Positions 1 through 9,655 are shown, counted from the first letter of the stretch. The stretch: 64,000 nucleotides of DNA from Crossiella sp. CA-258035 (GCF_030064675.1 NZ_CP116413.1:653001-717000); one strand, 5' to 3'. Made by a program: numbers and translations. The notes: generated from the letters alone by a model not told the origin.

Positions 1-1122
<1,122 letters not shown>

Positions 1123-1173
1123 CGGAAAGTCCTCCAGCAGCTCGTGCGGTGGCGGCGGCGAGCGCTCCGAGCT

Positions 1174-1199
1174 TGTGGTCTAGACCTATTCGCTGTCAA
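1174..1199 (-). promoter_or_regulatory. DasR-like operator (dre) next to a -35 box
   Basis: The core TGGTCTAGACC at 1176-1186 is a near-perfect palindrome and matches the dre consensus bound by the GntR-family regulator DasR, which controls GlcNAc and chitin genes in streptomycetes. On the minus strand TTGACA (1199-1194) lies just upstream of it, so the operator falls where RNA polymerase would bind for the chitinase promoter. The match is seen in the sequence; regulation by DasR is inferred. Confidence 0.75.
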
Positions 1200-1389
1200 G
1201 CAAGGGCAGCCATCCGGACCCCCGCGGACACGCCACTTCGGCCTTGCCGGTCACCGGTAAACGGGACTCGTTTTCGCAGGTAGCAGGCCCGGATCGACGT
1301 TAGCGGTGGTATTGGCGCGCGAACTAGCGTTGACTCCGCTGCCCCGGGCGCCCGGAACCCCTCACCAGGGAGTCGCCCGGACCGCGCGC

Positions 1390-1444
1390 GACCGGCCCCC
1401 GATTTCCCTCGGCCCCGAGACCCGGGGGCCGGTCAGCCCCGCCC
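1390..1444 (-). terminator. Hairpin after the sigma-factor gene
   Basis: GACCGGCCCCC (1390-1400) pairs perfectly with GGGGGCCGGTC (1434-1444), an 11-bp GC-rich stem about 70 bases downstream of the sigma-factor stop. No T-run follows, as is common in actinomycete terminators. Confidence 0.5.
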
Positions 1445-1514
1445 GCGCACCCCAGTCAGGACCTCCCCGTCCCAGGGACGAAGAGGTCCCCCCTGACGGC
1501 CTCCCGCACCCCCA

Positions 1515-2408
1515 TCACCCGAGTAGCGTCACTTCCAGCCGCCCGAGTCGCTCCGGGTCGGCCACGACGTCGATGCCGACGATCCGATCGTCGACAACGG
1601 TGAACGCGAACGCCACCAGGGCCTGATCGCCCCTGGGCAGCACCGCGCCCACCACGCCGTCGAGCAGTGCCGGCCGGACCACGGTGGCCCGTCCGGCGAA
1701 GGTCCGCGCGATCACCTCGGCGCCCCGCAGCTCGGCTGCCAGTGGCGGTGCACCGATGCCCGCGTTGGCCGAGGCCCCGGCGACGGCCAGCTGGTCGGCG
1801 CGGAGCTCGACATCGGGATCGAGCACCGCGAGCAGTGCCGCCAGGTCGCCGTTACGGGAGGCGGCCAGGAACGCCTCCACCACGGCGCGCTGCCGGTGCT
1901 GGTCCGGTTCCAGCTCGGCCGGCGCACCCCGCACCCGGCGGCGGGCGCGGCTGGCCAGCTGCCGGGTGGCCGCGACCGAGCGACCGACGATGGGCGCGAT
2001 CTCGTCGAAGGCGACACCGAAGAGGTCGTGCAACACGAAGGCGAGCCGCTCGGCGGGCGCGAGCGTCTCCAACACGACAAGGAGCGCAACACCAACAGAG
2101 TCCGCGAGCACCGCTTCCTGCTCCGGCCCATCAGTCCCGTCGGGCAGCTCGGGCGCGTACGACCCGTGCAGCTCCTCGCGCCGGGACCGCTTGGACCGCA
2201 GCATGTCCAGGCACACCCGGCCCACCACGGTGGTCAGCCAGCCGGTGAGGTTGTCCACCTGCCCGGCATCGGCCCGGCTGAGCCGGAACCAGGTCTCCTG
2301 CACCGCGTCCTCGGCTTCGGCGCGCGAGCCGAGCACGCGGAAGGCCACTGCCAGCAGGTGGCCCCGGTTCTCCTCGAACCGGGCCGCGAGCAGATCGTGT
2401 TCGTCCAT
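1515..2408 (-). CDS. sigJ: ECF sigma factor with SnoaL-like C-terminal domain (SigJ/ECF41-like)
   Basis: Extracytoplasmic-function sigma factor of 297 residues. Sigma region 2 (FRVLGSRAEAEDAVQETWFR, about residues 22-41) and sigma region 4 (about 110-160) are followed by a roughly 110-residue SnoaL/NTF2-like domain (VVEAFLAASRNGDLAALLAV). This layout is that of ECF41 and mycobacterial SigJ, in which the C-terminal extension replaces an anti-sigma factor. The usual WLPEP linker motif is only loosely kept (APELPDG). The gene is divergent from a carboxymuconolactone-decarboxylase gene, the standard ECF41 partner and target. ECF41 membership rests on architecture and neighbour rather than on a profile search. 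Confidence 0.88.
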   Translation of the reverse strand: MDEHDLLAARFEENRGHLLAVAFRVLGSRAEAEDAVQETWFRLSRADAGQVDNLTGWLTTVVGRVCLDMLRSKRSRREELHGSYAPELPDGTDGPEQEAVLADSVGVALLVVLETLAPAERLAFVLHDLFGVAFDEIAPIVGRSVAATRQLASRARRRVRGAPAELEPDQHRQRAVVEAFLAASRNGDLAALLAVLDPDVELRADQLAVAGASANAGIGAPPLAAELRGAEVIARTFAGRATVVRPALLDGVVGAVLPRGDQALVAFAFTVVDDRIVGIDVVADPERLGRLEVTLLG

Positions 2409-2409
2409 C

Positions 2410-2436
2410 GGTCACATTCCTTCGCCGGGGTCCGTC
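2410..2436 (+). promoter_or_regulatory. Candidate ECF41-type promoter
   Basis: GGTCACA (2410-2416), 16 bases, then CGTC (2433-2436), close to the ECF41 promoter pattern TGTCACA-N16-CGTC known from the family. It points at the decarboxylase-like gene, whose start lies about 50 bases downstream, and it begins two bases from the sigma-factor start codon. Confidence 0.65.
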
Positions 2437-2485
2437 ATACCGCTGACGGAGCAGCACCCCTGGATGTGACAACAAGGAGAACACC

Positions 2486-2944
2486 ATGTCCGCTCGCATG
2501 GCCCACCCGGTCTACCTGCTGCCCGAGGTGATGAAGAGCCTGCAGGCCCTGGGCAAGGCGACCGAGCACGACGGAGTGCCCAGCAAGACCCACCAACTGG
2601 TGCAGCTGCGCGCCAGCCAGATCAACGGCTGCGGCGTGTGCGTGGACATGCACTCCCGCATGATGAAGAAGGAAGGAGAGACCGACGAACGCCTCTTCGC
2701 GGTAGCCGCCTGGCGCGACACCCCGTACTTCACCGACGCCGAACGCGCCGCCCTGGACCTGGCCGAGTGCATGACCCGCTTCAGCGACCGCGCCGACCAG
2801 GTCCCGGACGAGGTCTGGCACGAGGTCGCCAAGCACTACGACGAACCCGCCCTGGCCGCCCTGATCACCTCAATCGCCCTGATCAACGTCTGGAACCGCC
2901 TCAACGGCACCATCCGCCAGCCCGCAGGCCAGACCTGGAACTGA
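2486..2944 (+). CDS. Carboxymuconolactone decarboxylase/AhpD-like protein
   Basis: Protein of 152 residues in the CMD/alkylhydroperoxidase D-like family. It carries the redox motif CGVCVDMH (a CxxC followed by His, near residue 50), which in AhpD-type proteins reduces peroxide-linked substrates through a thiol relay. AAGGAGA lies just upstream of the ATG. The gene is divergent from, and probably the direct target of, the SigJ-like factor, the combination that defines ECF41 loci. The natural substrate of these ECF41-linked proteins is unknown, so an antioxidant role is an inference. Confidence 0.88.
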   Translation: MSARMAHPVYLLPEVMKSLQALGKATEHDGVPSKTHQLVQLRASQINGCGVCVDMHSRMMKKEGETDERLFAVAAWRDTPYFTDAERAALDLAECMTRFSDRADQVPDEVWHEVAKHYDEPALAALITSIALINVWNRLNGTIRQPAGQTWN

Positions 2945-2965
2945 CACCAGCCCAGTCAGCCGTGG

Positions 2966-3000
2966 TTGAACCCGGTCCTGGTGTATGCGTATATTCATAC
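2966..3000 (+). promoter_or_regulatory. Promoter with overlapping inverted repeat before the S9 peptidase
   Basis: TTGAAC (2966-2971), 18 bases, TATATT (2990-2995) is a good housekeeping-type promoter in an otherwise GC-rich region. The inverted repeat GTATG-N8-CATAC (2983-3000) covers the -10 box and could bind a repressor. Because the promoter lies here, the in-frame ATG at 2985 cannot be the translation start. Confidence 0.55.
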
Positions 3001-3029
3001 GTACAAAACCAAGACTGGGGAGATCGCAC

Positions 3030-5423
3030 ATGGCTGACCGGATTCCTGCCACCGTGTACGCGGCGGCGGAGAACCTGTTGTCGCACACCAGATCCGCGCT
3101 GATGGGCGAGACCAGGATCCGGCCGCGCTGGCTCGATGACGGAGCCCGGTTCTGGTACCGGGTCGACGGGCGGTTCGTGCTCGTCGACCCGGTGGCCGGC
3201 ACCAGGGAACCGGCCTTCGACCACGCCCGGCTGGCGGCGGCGCTCGCCGAGGCGGCTGGGCAGCAGGTCGACGCCGGTGAGCTGCCGTTCCGGGCGATCG
3301 AGCCGGGCGCGGGCACGGTGGCGTTCGCGGCCTTCGGGCAGCGCTGGCGCTGCGACCTGGGCGACTACACCTGCCAGCCCGAACCCGCCCCGGCACTCGG
3401 GACGGCGGCCGAGCCCGGGACCGCCGCTGAGCCCGGGACCGCAGCCGAGACCGGAGCCGCAGCCGAGACCGGAGCCGCCGCTGAGACCGGCGTCGCCACT
3501 GAGACCGCGGCCGCCGCCGACACCGGAGCCGCCGCCGAGCCCGCGGTGCCGTCGCCGGACGGCAAGCTCGCCGTGTTCCGCCGCGGGCACGACCTGTGGG
3601 CGCGATCGATGGCCGACGGCCGGGAGTGGCCGCTGACCACCGACGGGGTGGCCGACCACGACTACGGCGCCTCCGGATTCGGGCCCGGCACGTTGCTGGC
3701 CAGGTTCGGGGTGACCCCGCCGCCCACGGTGGCCTGGTCGCCGGACTCGGCCAGGGTGCTGACCAACCGGGTCGACGTGCGCGAGGTCCGGCAGACCCAC
3801 CTGGTCCAGGCGATGCCTGCCGACGGTGGCGCGCCGCGGCTGTTCAGCCAGCGGTCCGCCTACCCGGGGGACGAGCACATCCCGATGGCCGAGCTGGTGG
3901 TGCTGGAGGTGGCCACCGGCGAGGTGGTGCGGGGGCGGGGCGAGCCGCTGCCGATGCCGTTGATCTCGCCGGTGGCCTCCGGGGCGGCCTGGTGGGCGGC
4001 GGACGGGGCGGTCTACTACCTCAGCCAGCCGAGGGACCTGCGGGCCTTGTCACTGCACCGGGTCGACCCGGCGACCGGGGCGGTGGAGACCGTGGTCCGC
4101 GAGACGGGGGAGACCCGGGTGCAGGTCGCGCCGCTGCCCTTCGACCCGCCGCTGGTCCGGCTGGTCCGGGGCGGGGCGGAGCTGCTCTGGTACTCCGAGC
4201 GGGACGGCAGGGGACACCTGTACCGCTACGACCGGGCCGGGCAACTGCTGGGCCGGGTGACCTCGGGGGACTGGGAGGTGCGGCGGATCCTGCACGTCGA
4301 CGAGGACGCCGAGGTGGTGTACTTCCTCGCCGCGGGGCTGGTCGAGGCCGATCCGTACCGGCGGTCGGTGTGCCGGGCGGGGCTGGACGGGACCGGGTTC
4401 GCCCTGGTCACCGCGGACGAGCTGGACCACGTGGTCACCGTGCCCGAGCACGGCGGCTACTTCCTCGACTCGGCCTCCACGGTGGAGCTGCCGCCGGTGA
4501 CCACCGTGCGGGACTGGACCGGGCGGGTGCTCGTCGAGCTGGAGCGGGGCGACCTGACCACGTCCTGGGCGGCCGGGTGGACGGTGCCGGAGCGGTTCCG
4601 GGCCACGGCCGCGGACGGGCACACCCCGATCTACGGCGTGCTGTACCGGCCGCGCGACTTCGACCCGGCCAAGCGGTACCCGGTGATCGACAGCGTGTAC
4701 CCGGGGCCGCAGGTCACCAGGGTCGAGCCGGCCTTCGGGCCGATGGGCCTGGACATGCACGTGGCCTCGCTGACCGCGCTCGGTTTTGTGGTGGTCGCGG
4801 TGGACGGGCGGGGCACCCCGGGCCGGGGCAGGGCCTTCCACGACCACTCCTACGGCAGGCTCGGCGATGCGGGCGGGCTGGCCGACCACCTGGCCGCGAT
4901 CCGTGAGCTGGCGGCGACCCGGCCGTGGCTGGACCTGGACCGGGTCGGGGTCTGCGGCATCTCCGGCGGCGGGTACGCCACGGTCCGGGCGATGTGCGCG
5001 CACCCCGAGTTCTACCGGGCAGGGGTGGCGATCAACGGCATGCAGGACAACCGCTACTACTCGCAGGTCTGGGGCGAGAGCTTCGACGGGCCCTACGACG
5101 AGCAGACCTACGCCCGCAGCTCCAACGTGGAGATCGCCGACCGGCTGACCGGCGAGCTGCTGCTGATCCACGGCGGTTCCGACGACAACGTGCACCCGCA
5201 CCACACCCTGCGCCTGGTCGACCGGTTGATCGCCGAGGACAAGGACTTCGAGCTGGTGATCGTGCCGGGCGCCGAGCACATGTTCCTCGGCTACGAGCAC
5301 TACCTGGCCCGGCGGCTGTGGGACCACTTCGTCCGGCACCTGCTCGGCGTCCAGCCACCGGTCGGCTACCGCCTGAAGCCGACGCCGCTGGACCTGGAAA
5401 CCCTGGCCGAGCAGTTCAGCTGA
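3030..5423 (+). CDS. S9 family prolyl oligopeptidase / dipeptidyl peptidase IV-like serine peptidase
   Basis: Cytosolic serine peptidase of 797 residues with no signal peptide. The N-terminal two thirds form the DPP-IV-type beta-propeller, the last 250 residues an alpha/beta hydrolase. Catalytic motifs: GISGGGYAT (Ser), GGSDDNVHPHH (Asp) and PGAEHMF (His). It should cleave short peptides, often after proline; the exact substrate cannot be read. The ATG at 3030 is preceded by GGGGAGA; an upstream ATG at 2985 lies inside the promoter. A stretch of eight six-residue Gly/Ala/Thr/Glu repeats (residues 124-171) interrupts the propeller and is unusual for the family. An alpha/beta hydrolase gene follows 35 bases on and is probably co-transcribed. 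Confidence 0.9.
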   Translation: MADRIPATVYAAAENLLSHTRSALMGETRIRPRWLDDGARFWYRVDGRFVLVDPVAGTREPAFDHARLAAALAEAAGQQVDAGELPFRAIEPGAGTVAFAAFGQRWRCDLGDYTCQPEPAPALGTAAEPGTAAEPGTAAETGAAAETGAAAETGVATETAAAADTGAAAEPAVPSPDGKLAVFRRGHDLWARSMADGREWPLTTDGVADHDYGASGFGPGTLLARFGVTPPPTVAWSPDSARVLTNRVDVREVRQTHLVQAMPADGGAPRLFSQRSAYPGDEHIPMAELVVLEVATGEVVRGRGEPLPMPLISPVASGAAWWAADGAVYYLSQPRDLRALSLHRVDPATGAVETVVRETGETRVQVAPLPFDPPLVRLVRGGAELLWYSERDGRGHLYRYDRAGQLLGRVTSGDWEVRRILHVDEDAEVVYFLAAGLVEADPYRRSVCRAGLDGTGFALVTADELDHVVTVPEHGGYFLDSASTVELPPVTTVRDWTGRVLVELERGDLTTSWAAGWTVPERFRATAADGHTPIYGVLYRPRDFDPAKRYPVIDSVYPGPQVTRVEPAFGPMGLDMHVASLTALGFVVVAVDGRGTPGRGRAFHDHSYGRLGDAGGLADHLAAIRELAATRPWLDLDRVGVCGISGGGYATVRAMCAHPEFYRAGVAINGMQDNRYYSQVWGESFDGPYDEQTYARSSNVEIADRLTGELLLIHGGSDDNVHPHHTLRLVDRLIAEDKDFELVIVPGAEHMFLGYEHYLARRLWDHFVRHLLGVQPPVGYRLKPTPLDLETLAEQFS
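3399..3542 (+). repeat. Eight 18-bp in-frame tandem repeats
   Basis: Eight imperfect copies of an 18-base unit encode variants of GTAAEP and GAAAET inside the S9 peptidase. They probably form a flexible linker, and the unit length allows copy-number change without frameshift. Confidence 0.85.
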
Positions 5424-5458
5424 GGCAAGCGCATCAAACCGGGAGAGGGGAAATCGAG

Positions 5459-6346
5459 ATGACCCAGGTAACCGCGCCGCCGCTGGGCGAGCACGTGCGG
5501 GTGGGCGAGCGGACGCTCTACACGCACCGGTCCGGGAAAGGCGGTCCGCCGGTGGTGTTCCTGCCCGGCGCGAGCATGGTCGGCCTGCACTACCTCAACA
5601 TCCACGACCGGATCGCCGAGCACACCACCAGCGTGCTCTACGACCGGGCGGGCACCGGCTACAGCGAGCGGATCCCGTTGCCGCGCAGCGCGGCCGAGGT
5701 CGCCGACGAGCTGCGCGGGCTGTTGTGGGCCACCGATGTGCGCGGACCGTACGTGCTGGTCGCGCACTCCCTCGGCGGGGTCTACGCCCGCCGGTTCGCC
5801 CAGCGCTACCCGGACCAGGTGGCCGCGCTGGTGTCGCTGGAGGGCGCGCACGAGGACTGGGACGACTACATGCCGCCCGAGCTGCGCGTCCAGCACGGGG
5901 CCGCGGACGCGCCCATGCCCGACCTGCCGCCGGAGACCGTCCAGCGGTTCCGCGAGCTGATCACCGCGAAGCTGGCCGACTGGCCCGAGGCGGTGCGCGA
6001 GCCGATGATCGAAGCGCAGCTGAGCCTGGACTGGATGCGGATCGGCGCGGCCGAGCGGTCCAACCTGGCCGCGGTGTTCGCCGAGCTGCGCCGCGGCGGG
6101 CCGATCCCGGACGTGCCGTACCTGCTGTTCACCGCCAACGGCATCGACCCCGGCCAGCGGCTGTTCCTGTCCGAGGAACTGCTGCGGGTGCAGGGCGAGC
6201 GCAAACTGGCGATGTACCAGGCGCTGTCCGCCGCCGCACCGCGCGGCGAGCACCGCGTGCTGGCCGAGGCCGGCCACAGCTGGCTGACCATGGACCAGCC
6301 GGAGGAGGTCGTCCAGGGCATCCTGGACGTCCTCAACCGGATCTAG
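5459..6346 (+). CDS. Alpha/beta hydrolase
   Basis: Alpha/beta hydrolase fold protein of 295 residues. The nucleophile elbow AHSLGG, the early oxyanion region FLPGASM, the cap region and the late His (EAGHSWLTMDQPEEV) are all present. The ATG at 5459 follows GGGAGAGGGG at a good distance; the frame is open further upstream, but only inside the S9 peptidase. It lies 35 bases after the peptidase gene and likely shares its promoter, so the pair may act on related peptides or esters. No cofactor domain or signal peptide is seen, and the substrate is unknown. Confidence 0.85.
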   Translation: MTQVTAPPLGEHVRVGERTLYTHRSGKGGPPVVFLPGASMVGLHYLNIHDRIAEHTTSVLYDRAGTGYSERIPLPRSAAEVADELRGLLWATDVRGPYVLVAHSLGGVYARRFAQRYPDQVAALVSLEGAHEDWDDYMPPELRVQHGAADAPMPDLPPETVQRFRELITAKLADWPEAVREPMIEAQLSLDWMRIGAAERSNLAAVFAELRRGGPIPDVPYLLFTANGIDPGQRLFLSEELLRVQGERKLAMYQALSAAAPRGEHRVLAEAGHSWLTMDQPEEVVQGILDVLNRI

Positions 6347-6376
6347 CTGTCCACAAAGGACTCAGCGGCAGTGCGC

Positions 6377-7873
6377 TCAGCGGCCGCCGCGGCGGCTGCC
6401 TGCCCTGCTGCGCGAGGAGAACGTCGCCGCGCTCCCAGTAGGCGCGGGCGGCCGCGCGGCGGTGTCGGCTTCCTTGCCGGCCCGCGTGCGCGGCTTGGCC
6501 GCCGAACCGGCACGCTGGCCGGAACCACCGCGCCGGGAACCACCGCGCTCGGCGCCGGCGCGCTCACCGGAAACACCGCGCTCGCCGGAACCGGCGCGCG
6601 AGCCCGAGCGACCGCGGCCGGAACCGTTGCGGCGCGCGGGGTTCCGCGCCGTGTCGGCGACCGCGGACGGCACCGGCGGCGTGACGTAGCTGCGCTCGCC
6701 GACGGCCAGCTCAGCCAGCAGCGGGTGCTCCGGCGTCACGTGGGTCAGCCGCGGCTTGATCCCGGCCTTGCGGGTCAGGTCGCGCACGTCGGCGGCCTGG
6801 TCGGCGGTCATCAGCGTGACCACCGTGCCCTCGGCGCCCGCGCGGGCGGTGCGGCCCGAGCGGTGCAGGTATGCCTTGTGCTCCATGGGCGGATCGGCGT
6901 GCACGACCAGCGTGACGTCGTCCACGTGGATGCCGCGGGCGGCGATGTCGGTGGCCACCAGCGTGCGCACCCGGCCCTCGGCGAAGGCGCCCAGGTTGCG
7001 GGTGCGCGCGGACTGGCCCAGGTTGCCGTGCAGCTCGACCGCGGGCACGCCCGAGGCGATGAGCTGCTTGGTCAGCTTGGTCGCCCCGCGCTTGGTGCGG
7101 GTGAACACCACGGTGCGGCCGGGAGCCGCGGTCAGGTCGGCCAACACCGGCAGCCGGTGCTCGGCGCGGACCTGCAGCACGTGGTGGGTCATCGCGTCCA
7201 CCGGCGACTGCGCCGAGTCGACGCTGTGCGTGACCGGGTTGCTGAGGTAGCGGCGGACCAGGGTGTCCACCCCGCTGTCCAGGGTGGCCGAGAACAGCAG
7301 CCGCTGACCGCCCTTGGGCGTGGTGTCCAGCAGCTTGCGCACCACCGGCAGGAAGCCGAGGTCGGCCATGTGGTCGGCCTCGTCCAGCACGGTGACCTCC
7401 ACCGCGTCCAGGTTGGCGTGACCCTCGCCCATGTGGTCGGCGAGCCTGCCGGGGCAGGCCACCAGGATGTCCACGCCGTTGCGCAGCGCGTTGATCTGCG
7501 GGCGCGCGGCCACCCCGCCGAAGACGGTCAGCGTGCGCAAACGCAACGCCTTGGCCAGCGGGGCGAGGGACTCGGTGATCTGACCGGCGAGCTCGCGGGT
7601 CGGCGCGAGGATGAGCGCGCGCGGCCTGCCCGGCCGCCGGGGCGTGCCGCTGGCGGCCAGCCTGGACAGCACCGGCAGCAGGAAGGCGTAGGTCTTGCCG
7701 GAGCCGGTGCGGCCACGGCCGAGCACGTCCCGCCCGGCCAGCGAGTCCGGCAGGGTCGCCGTCTGGATCGGGAACGGGGTGCTGATGCCCTGGTCCGCGA
7801 GCACCGCGGTGAGGGCCTGGGGAACGCCGAGCTCGGCGAAGGAAAGCGTGGTGTTGGGGCGGCGGGCCGCCAT
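6377..7873 (-). CDS. DEAD-box ATP-dependent RNA helicase
   Basis: RNA helicase of 498 residues that unwinds structured RNA, probably in ribosome assembly or mRNA turnover. Motifs in order: Q-motif region near the N-terminus, motif I GRTGSGKT, motif Ia PTREL, motif II DEAD (VLDEADHMADLGF), motif III SAT, and HRSGRTAR in the second RecA domain. The last ~110 residues are basic and rich in Gly, Ser and Arg, a typical RNA-binding tail. The ATG at 7873 is preceded by GGAGA; a longer reading of the frame adds 19 residues that do not look coding. It is convergent with the hydrolase gene, 30 bases apart. Confidence 0.94.
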   Translation of the reverse strand: MAARRPNTTLSFAELGVPQALTAVLADQGISTPFPIQTATLPDSLAGRDVLGRGRTGSGKTYAFLLPVLSRLAASGTPRRPGRPRALILAPTRELAGQITESLAPLAKALRLRTLTVFGGVAARPQINALRNGVDILVACPGRLADHMGEGHANLDAVEVTVLDEADHMADLGFLPVVRKLLDTTPKGGQRLLFSATLDSGVDTLVRRYLSNPVTHSVDSAQSPVDAMTHHVLQVRAEHRLPVLADLTAAPGRTVVFTRTKRGATKLTKQLIASGVPAVELHGNLGQSARTRNLGAFAEGRVRTLVATDIAARGIHVDDVTLVVHADPPMEHKAYLHRSGRTARAGAEGTVVTLMTADQAADVRDLTRKAGIKPRLTHVTPEHPLLAELAVGERSYVTPPVPSAVADTARNPARRNGSGRGRSGSRAGSGERGVSGERAGAERGGSRRGGSGQRAGSAAKPRTRAGKEADTAARPPAPTGSAATFSSRSRAGSRRGGR

Positions 7874-8009
7874 GCAGTCTCCGAACGTCTGAGGGGTCGT
7901 CCTGCCCGGCGCGGATGATCCGCAGCGCAAAGGTGGATCGACCTGGAGGGCAGCCCGAGGCAGAACTGAGCGGGCCGCCTCTCCAGTGTAGCTGAGTTGC
8001 TTGATCTGG

Positions 8010-8978
8010 TCAGACGGAAATGACGACCTTGCCGAGCGGATGGCCCTGGTGCACGTGCCGGATCGCCTGCGCCGCCTCGGCCAGCGGAAACACCCGGTCG
8101 AGCACCGGTGTGAGCTTGCCCTCCCCGGCGAGTCCGGCCAGGAACGCGAAGTCCGCCCCGCGCTCGCTGCTGACCAGTCCGCGCAGGCGCTGGCCGACCA
8201 GCGGTGACAGCAGCGCCGCCCGCAGCACCCGGTCGATGCCGCCGAACCAGCGCCCGGCCCCCTCCCCGCCGACGATCACCAGCGTGCCGCCCGGCGTCAG
8301 CGCCCGCCGCAGCTGGGCCAGCGGCCGACGGCCCGCGGTGTCCAGGACCAGGTCGTACCGGGTGCCGTCCACGAAGTCGGCCTTGCTCCGGTCCACCACC
8401 CGGTCCGCGCCGAGCGAGCGCACCAGCTCCGTCCGGCTCGGCCCGCACACCCCGGTCACCAGTGCGCCGAACTCCGCGGCCAGCTGCACCGCGAAGCTGC
8501 CCACACCCCCGCCGGCCCCGGTGACCAGCACCTGCTGCCCCGCCCGCACCTGCCCGAGGTCCCGCAACCCCTGCAACGCGGTCCCACCGGAGACGGGCAT
8601 CGCCGCCGCCTGCTCGAAGCTGAGGTTCGCCGGTTTGACCGCCACCTGATCCGCCCTGGCACACGTGTACTCGGCGAAGGACCCGGCGCCGGTCCCGAAC
8701 ACCGCGTCCCCCTTCCGGAACCCGGTCACCCCGGCCCCGACCGACTCCACCACCCCCGCCACGTCCCGCCCGCGCACCGCAACCTTGGGCTTGCGCAGGC
8801 CGAACCCGGCCAGCCGCACCAGGTACGGCAACCCGGTCATCAGGTGCCACACATCCGGCCCCACCCCGGCCGCGCGCACCCGCAGCAACACCTCGCCCGC
8901 CCCCGGCTCCGGAATGGGAACGTCCTTGAGCGCCAACACATCCGTCGACCCGTACCGGTCCTGCGTGATCGCCTTCAC
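8010..8978 (-). CDS. Zinc-independent medium-chain NAD(P)H oxidoreductase (quinone oxidoreductase-like)
   Basis: Medium-chain dehydrogenase/reductase of 322 residues. It has a GroES-like N-terminal half and a Rossmann half with VTGAGGGVGSFAVQLA as nucleotide-binding loop. The structural zinc cysteines of alcohol dehydrogenases are missing, which places it with quinone oxidoreductase/crotonase-like reductases. Its start overlaps the stop of the upstream XRE regulator by four bases (ATGA), so the two are translationally coupled and share the operon with a small membrane protein. Substrate unknown. Confidence 0.88.
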   Translation of the reverse strand: MKAITQDRYGSTDVLALKDVPIPEPGAGEVLLRVRAAGVGPDVWHLMTGLPYLVRLAGFGLRKPKVAVRGRDVAGVVESVGAGVTGFRKGDAVFGTGAGSFAEYTCARADQVAVKPANLSFEQAAAMPVSGGTALQGLRDLGQVRAGQQVLVTGAGGGVGSFAVQLAAEFGALVTGVCGPSRTELVRSLGADRVVDRSKADFVDGTRYDLVLDTAGRRPLAQLRRALTPGGTLVIVGGEGAGRWFGGIDRVLRAALLSPLVGQRLRGLVSSERGADFAFLAGLAGEGKLTPVLDRVFPLAEAAQAIRHVHQGHPLGKVVISV

Positions 8979-9205
8979 GGCCGCTCCTCCGCGTCCCCGG
9001 GGTACTGGAAAACCTGCTCGAGCGGCACGTTGAACACCCGCGCGATCTGGAACGCCATCTCCAGCGAGGGCGAGTACCGCCCGGCCTCGATGGCGATGAC
9101 CGTCTGCCGCGTCACGCCGATCCGCTCGGCCAGCTCCGCCTGCGTCAGCTGCCCGTGCTCGAACCGCAGCGCCCGGATCGAGTTGGTCACCCTGGTCGGC
9201 TTCAC
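8975..9205 (-). CDS. Small XRE-family transcriptional regulator
   Basis: A 76-residue protein that is almost entirely a Cro/CI-type helix-turn-helix: LTQAELAERIGVTRQTVIAI spans the HTH, and SPSLEMAFQIARVFNVPLEQ completes the fold. The GTG at 9205 overlaps the stop of the preceding membrane-protein gene (GTGA), and its own stop overlaps the next start, so three genes form one tightly coupled operon. Small regulators of this YozG-like type are often paired with a DUF2178-like membrane protein, as here. It probably controls its own operon through the palindrome at 9620-9639 (inference). Confidence 0.88.
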   Translation of the reverse strand: MKPTRVTNSIRALRFEHGQLTQAELAERIGVTRQTVIAIEAGRYSPSLEMAFQIARVFNVPLEQVFQYPGDAEERP

Positions 9206-9609
9206 CACGGCTGGAACCCCCGCCGGTAGGCGACCACCTTGGCCGTCGAGCCGAGCACCGCGGAGAGCACGAACGCCAGGTAGATCGCGTTGGCGATCCA
9301 GAAGTGCGCCGCCCCCGCCAGCGCCAGCCCCAGCGCGCCCACCCCGCCGAGAACCACGAACGACTGCCCGACGTGCTCCCCGAACCGCCCGATCTCCCGG
9401 TCCCGCTGGTCCACCCGGCCGTCCGCGCCCGGCGTCAGGACCGAGGCCACGATGTGCAGCACGATCCCCGCCACGATCCCGCCGCCGATGGCCCACAGCA
9501 TCGTCGGCACGTAGGACGCCGCCAGGCCGAACACCAGGACGAGGTAGGTGGTGTAGCCGCAGACCGCGACCACCAACAAGATCCACGCCCGCTTCTCTTC
9601 AATCGCCAT
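9202..9609 (-). CDS. Small integral membrane protein (DUF2178-like)
   Basis: A 135-residue protein with about four hydrophobic segments (starting near AWILLVVAVCG, MLWAIGGGIVAG, FVVLGGVGALGLA and IYLAFVLSAVL) and a charged central loop, VDQRDREIGRFGEH. It resembles the membrane proteins encoded next to small XRE regulators; function unknown. The ATG at 9609 follows GGGGGCGGG; an ATG ten codons upstream lies inside the operator-like palindrome and is rejected. First gene of a three-gene operon. Confidence 0.75.
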   Translation of the reverse strand: MAIEEKRAWILLVVAVCGYTTYLVLVFGLAASYVPTMLWAIGGGIVAGIVLHIVASVLTPGADGRVDQRDREIGRFGEHVGQSFVVLGGVGALGLALAGAAHFWIANAIYLAFVLSAVLGSTAKVVAYRRGFQPW

Positions 9610-9619
9610 GCCCGCCCCC

Positions 9620-9655
9620 ATGTAAAGAAAACTTGACATGGGCCAATGTAAAGAA
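9620..9655. promoter_or_regulatory. Operator-like palindrome and extra half-site
   Basis: ATGTAAAG-AAAA-CTTGACAT (9620-9639) is a 20-bp inverted repeat with one mismatched pair, 11 bases from the membrane-protein start. A further ATGTAAAG half-site lies at 9646-9653, 26 bases from the first. The AT-rich repeats stand out from the local composition and are a likely binding site for the XRE regulator of this operon. Confidence 0.55.

Larger units (their letters stand above)
1123..1514. other. Intergenic region, chitinase upstream and sigma-factor downstream
   Basis: No convincing gene. It holds the chitinase promoter and DasR-like operator at its left end and the hairpin following the sigma-factor gene at 1390-1444. 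Open frames across it lack coding character and ribosome sites. Confidence 0.6.

Noticed and set aside
2985-3029. ATG at 2985 as start of the S9 peptidase
   Set aside because: It overlaps the -10 box of the promoter; the ATG at 3030 has a proper ribosome site.
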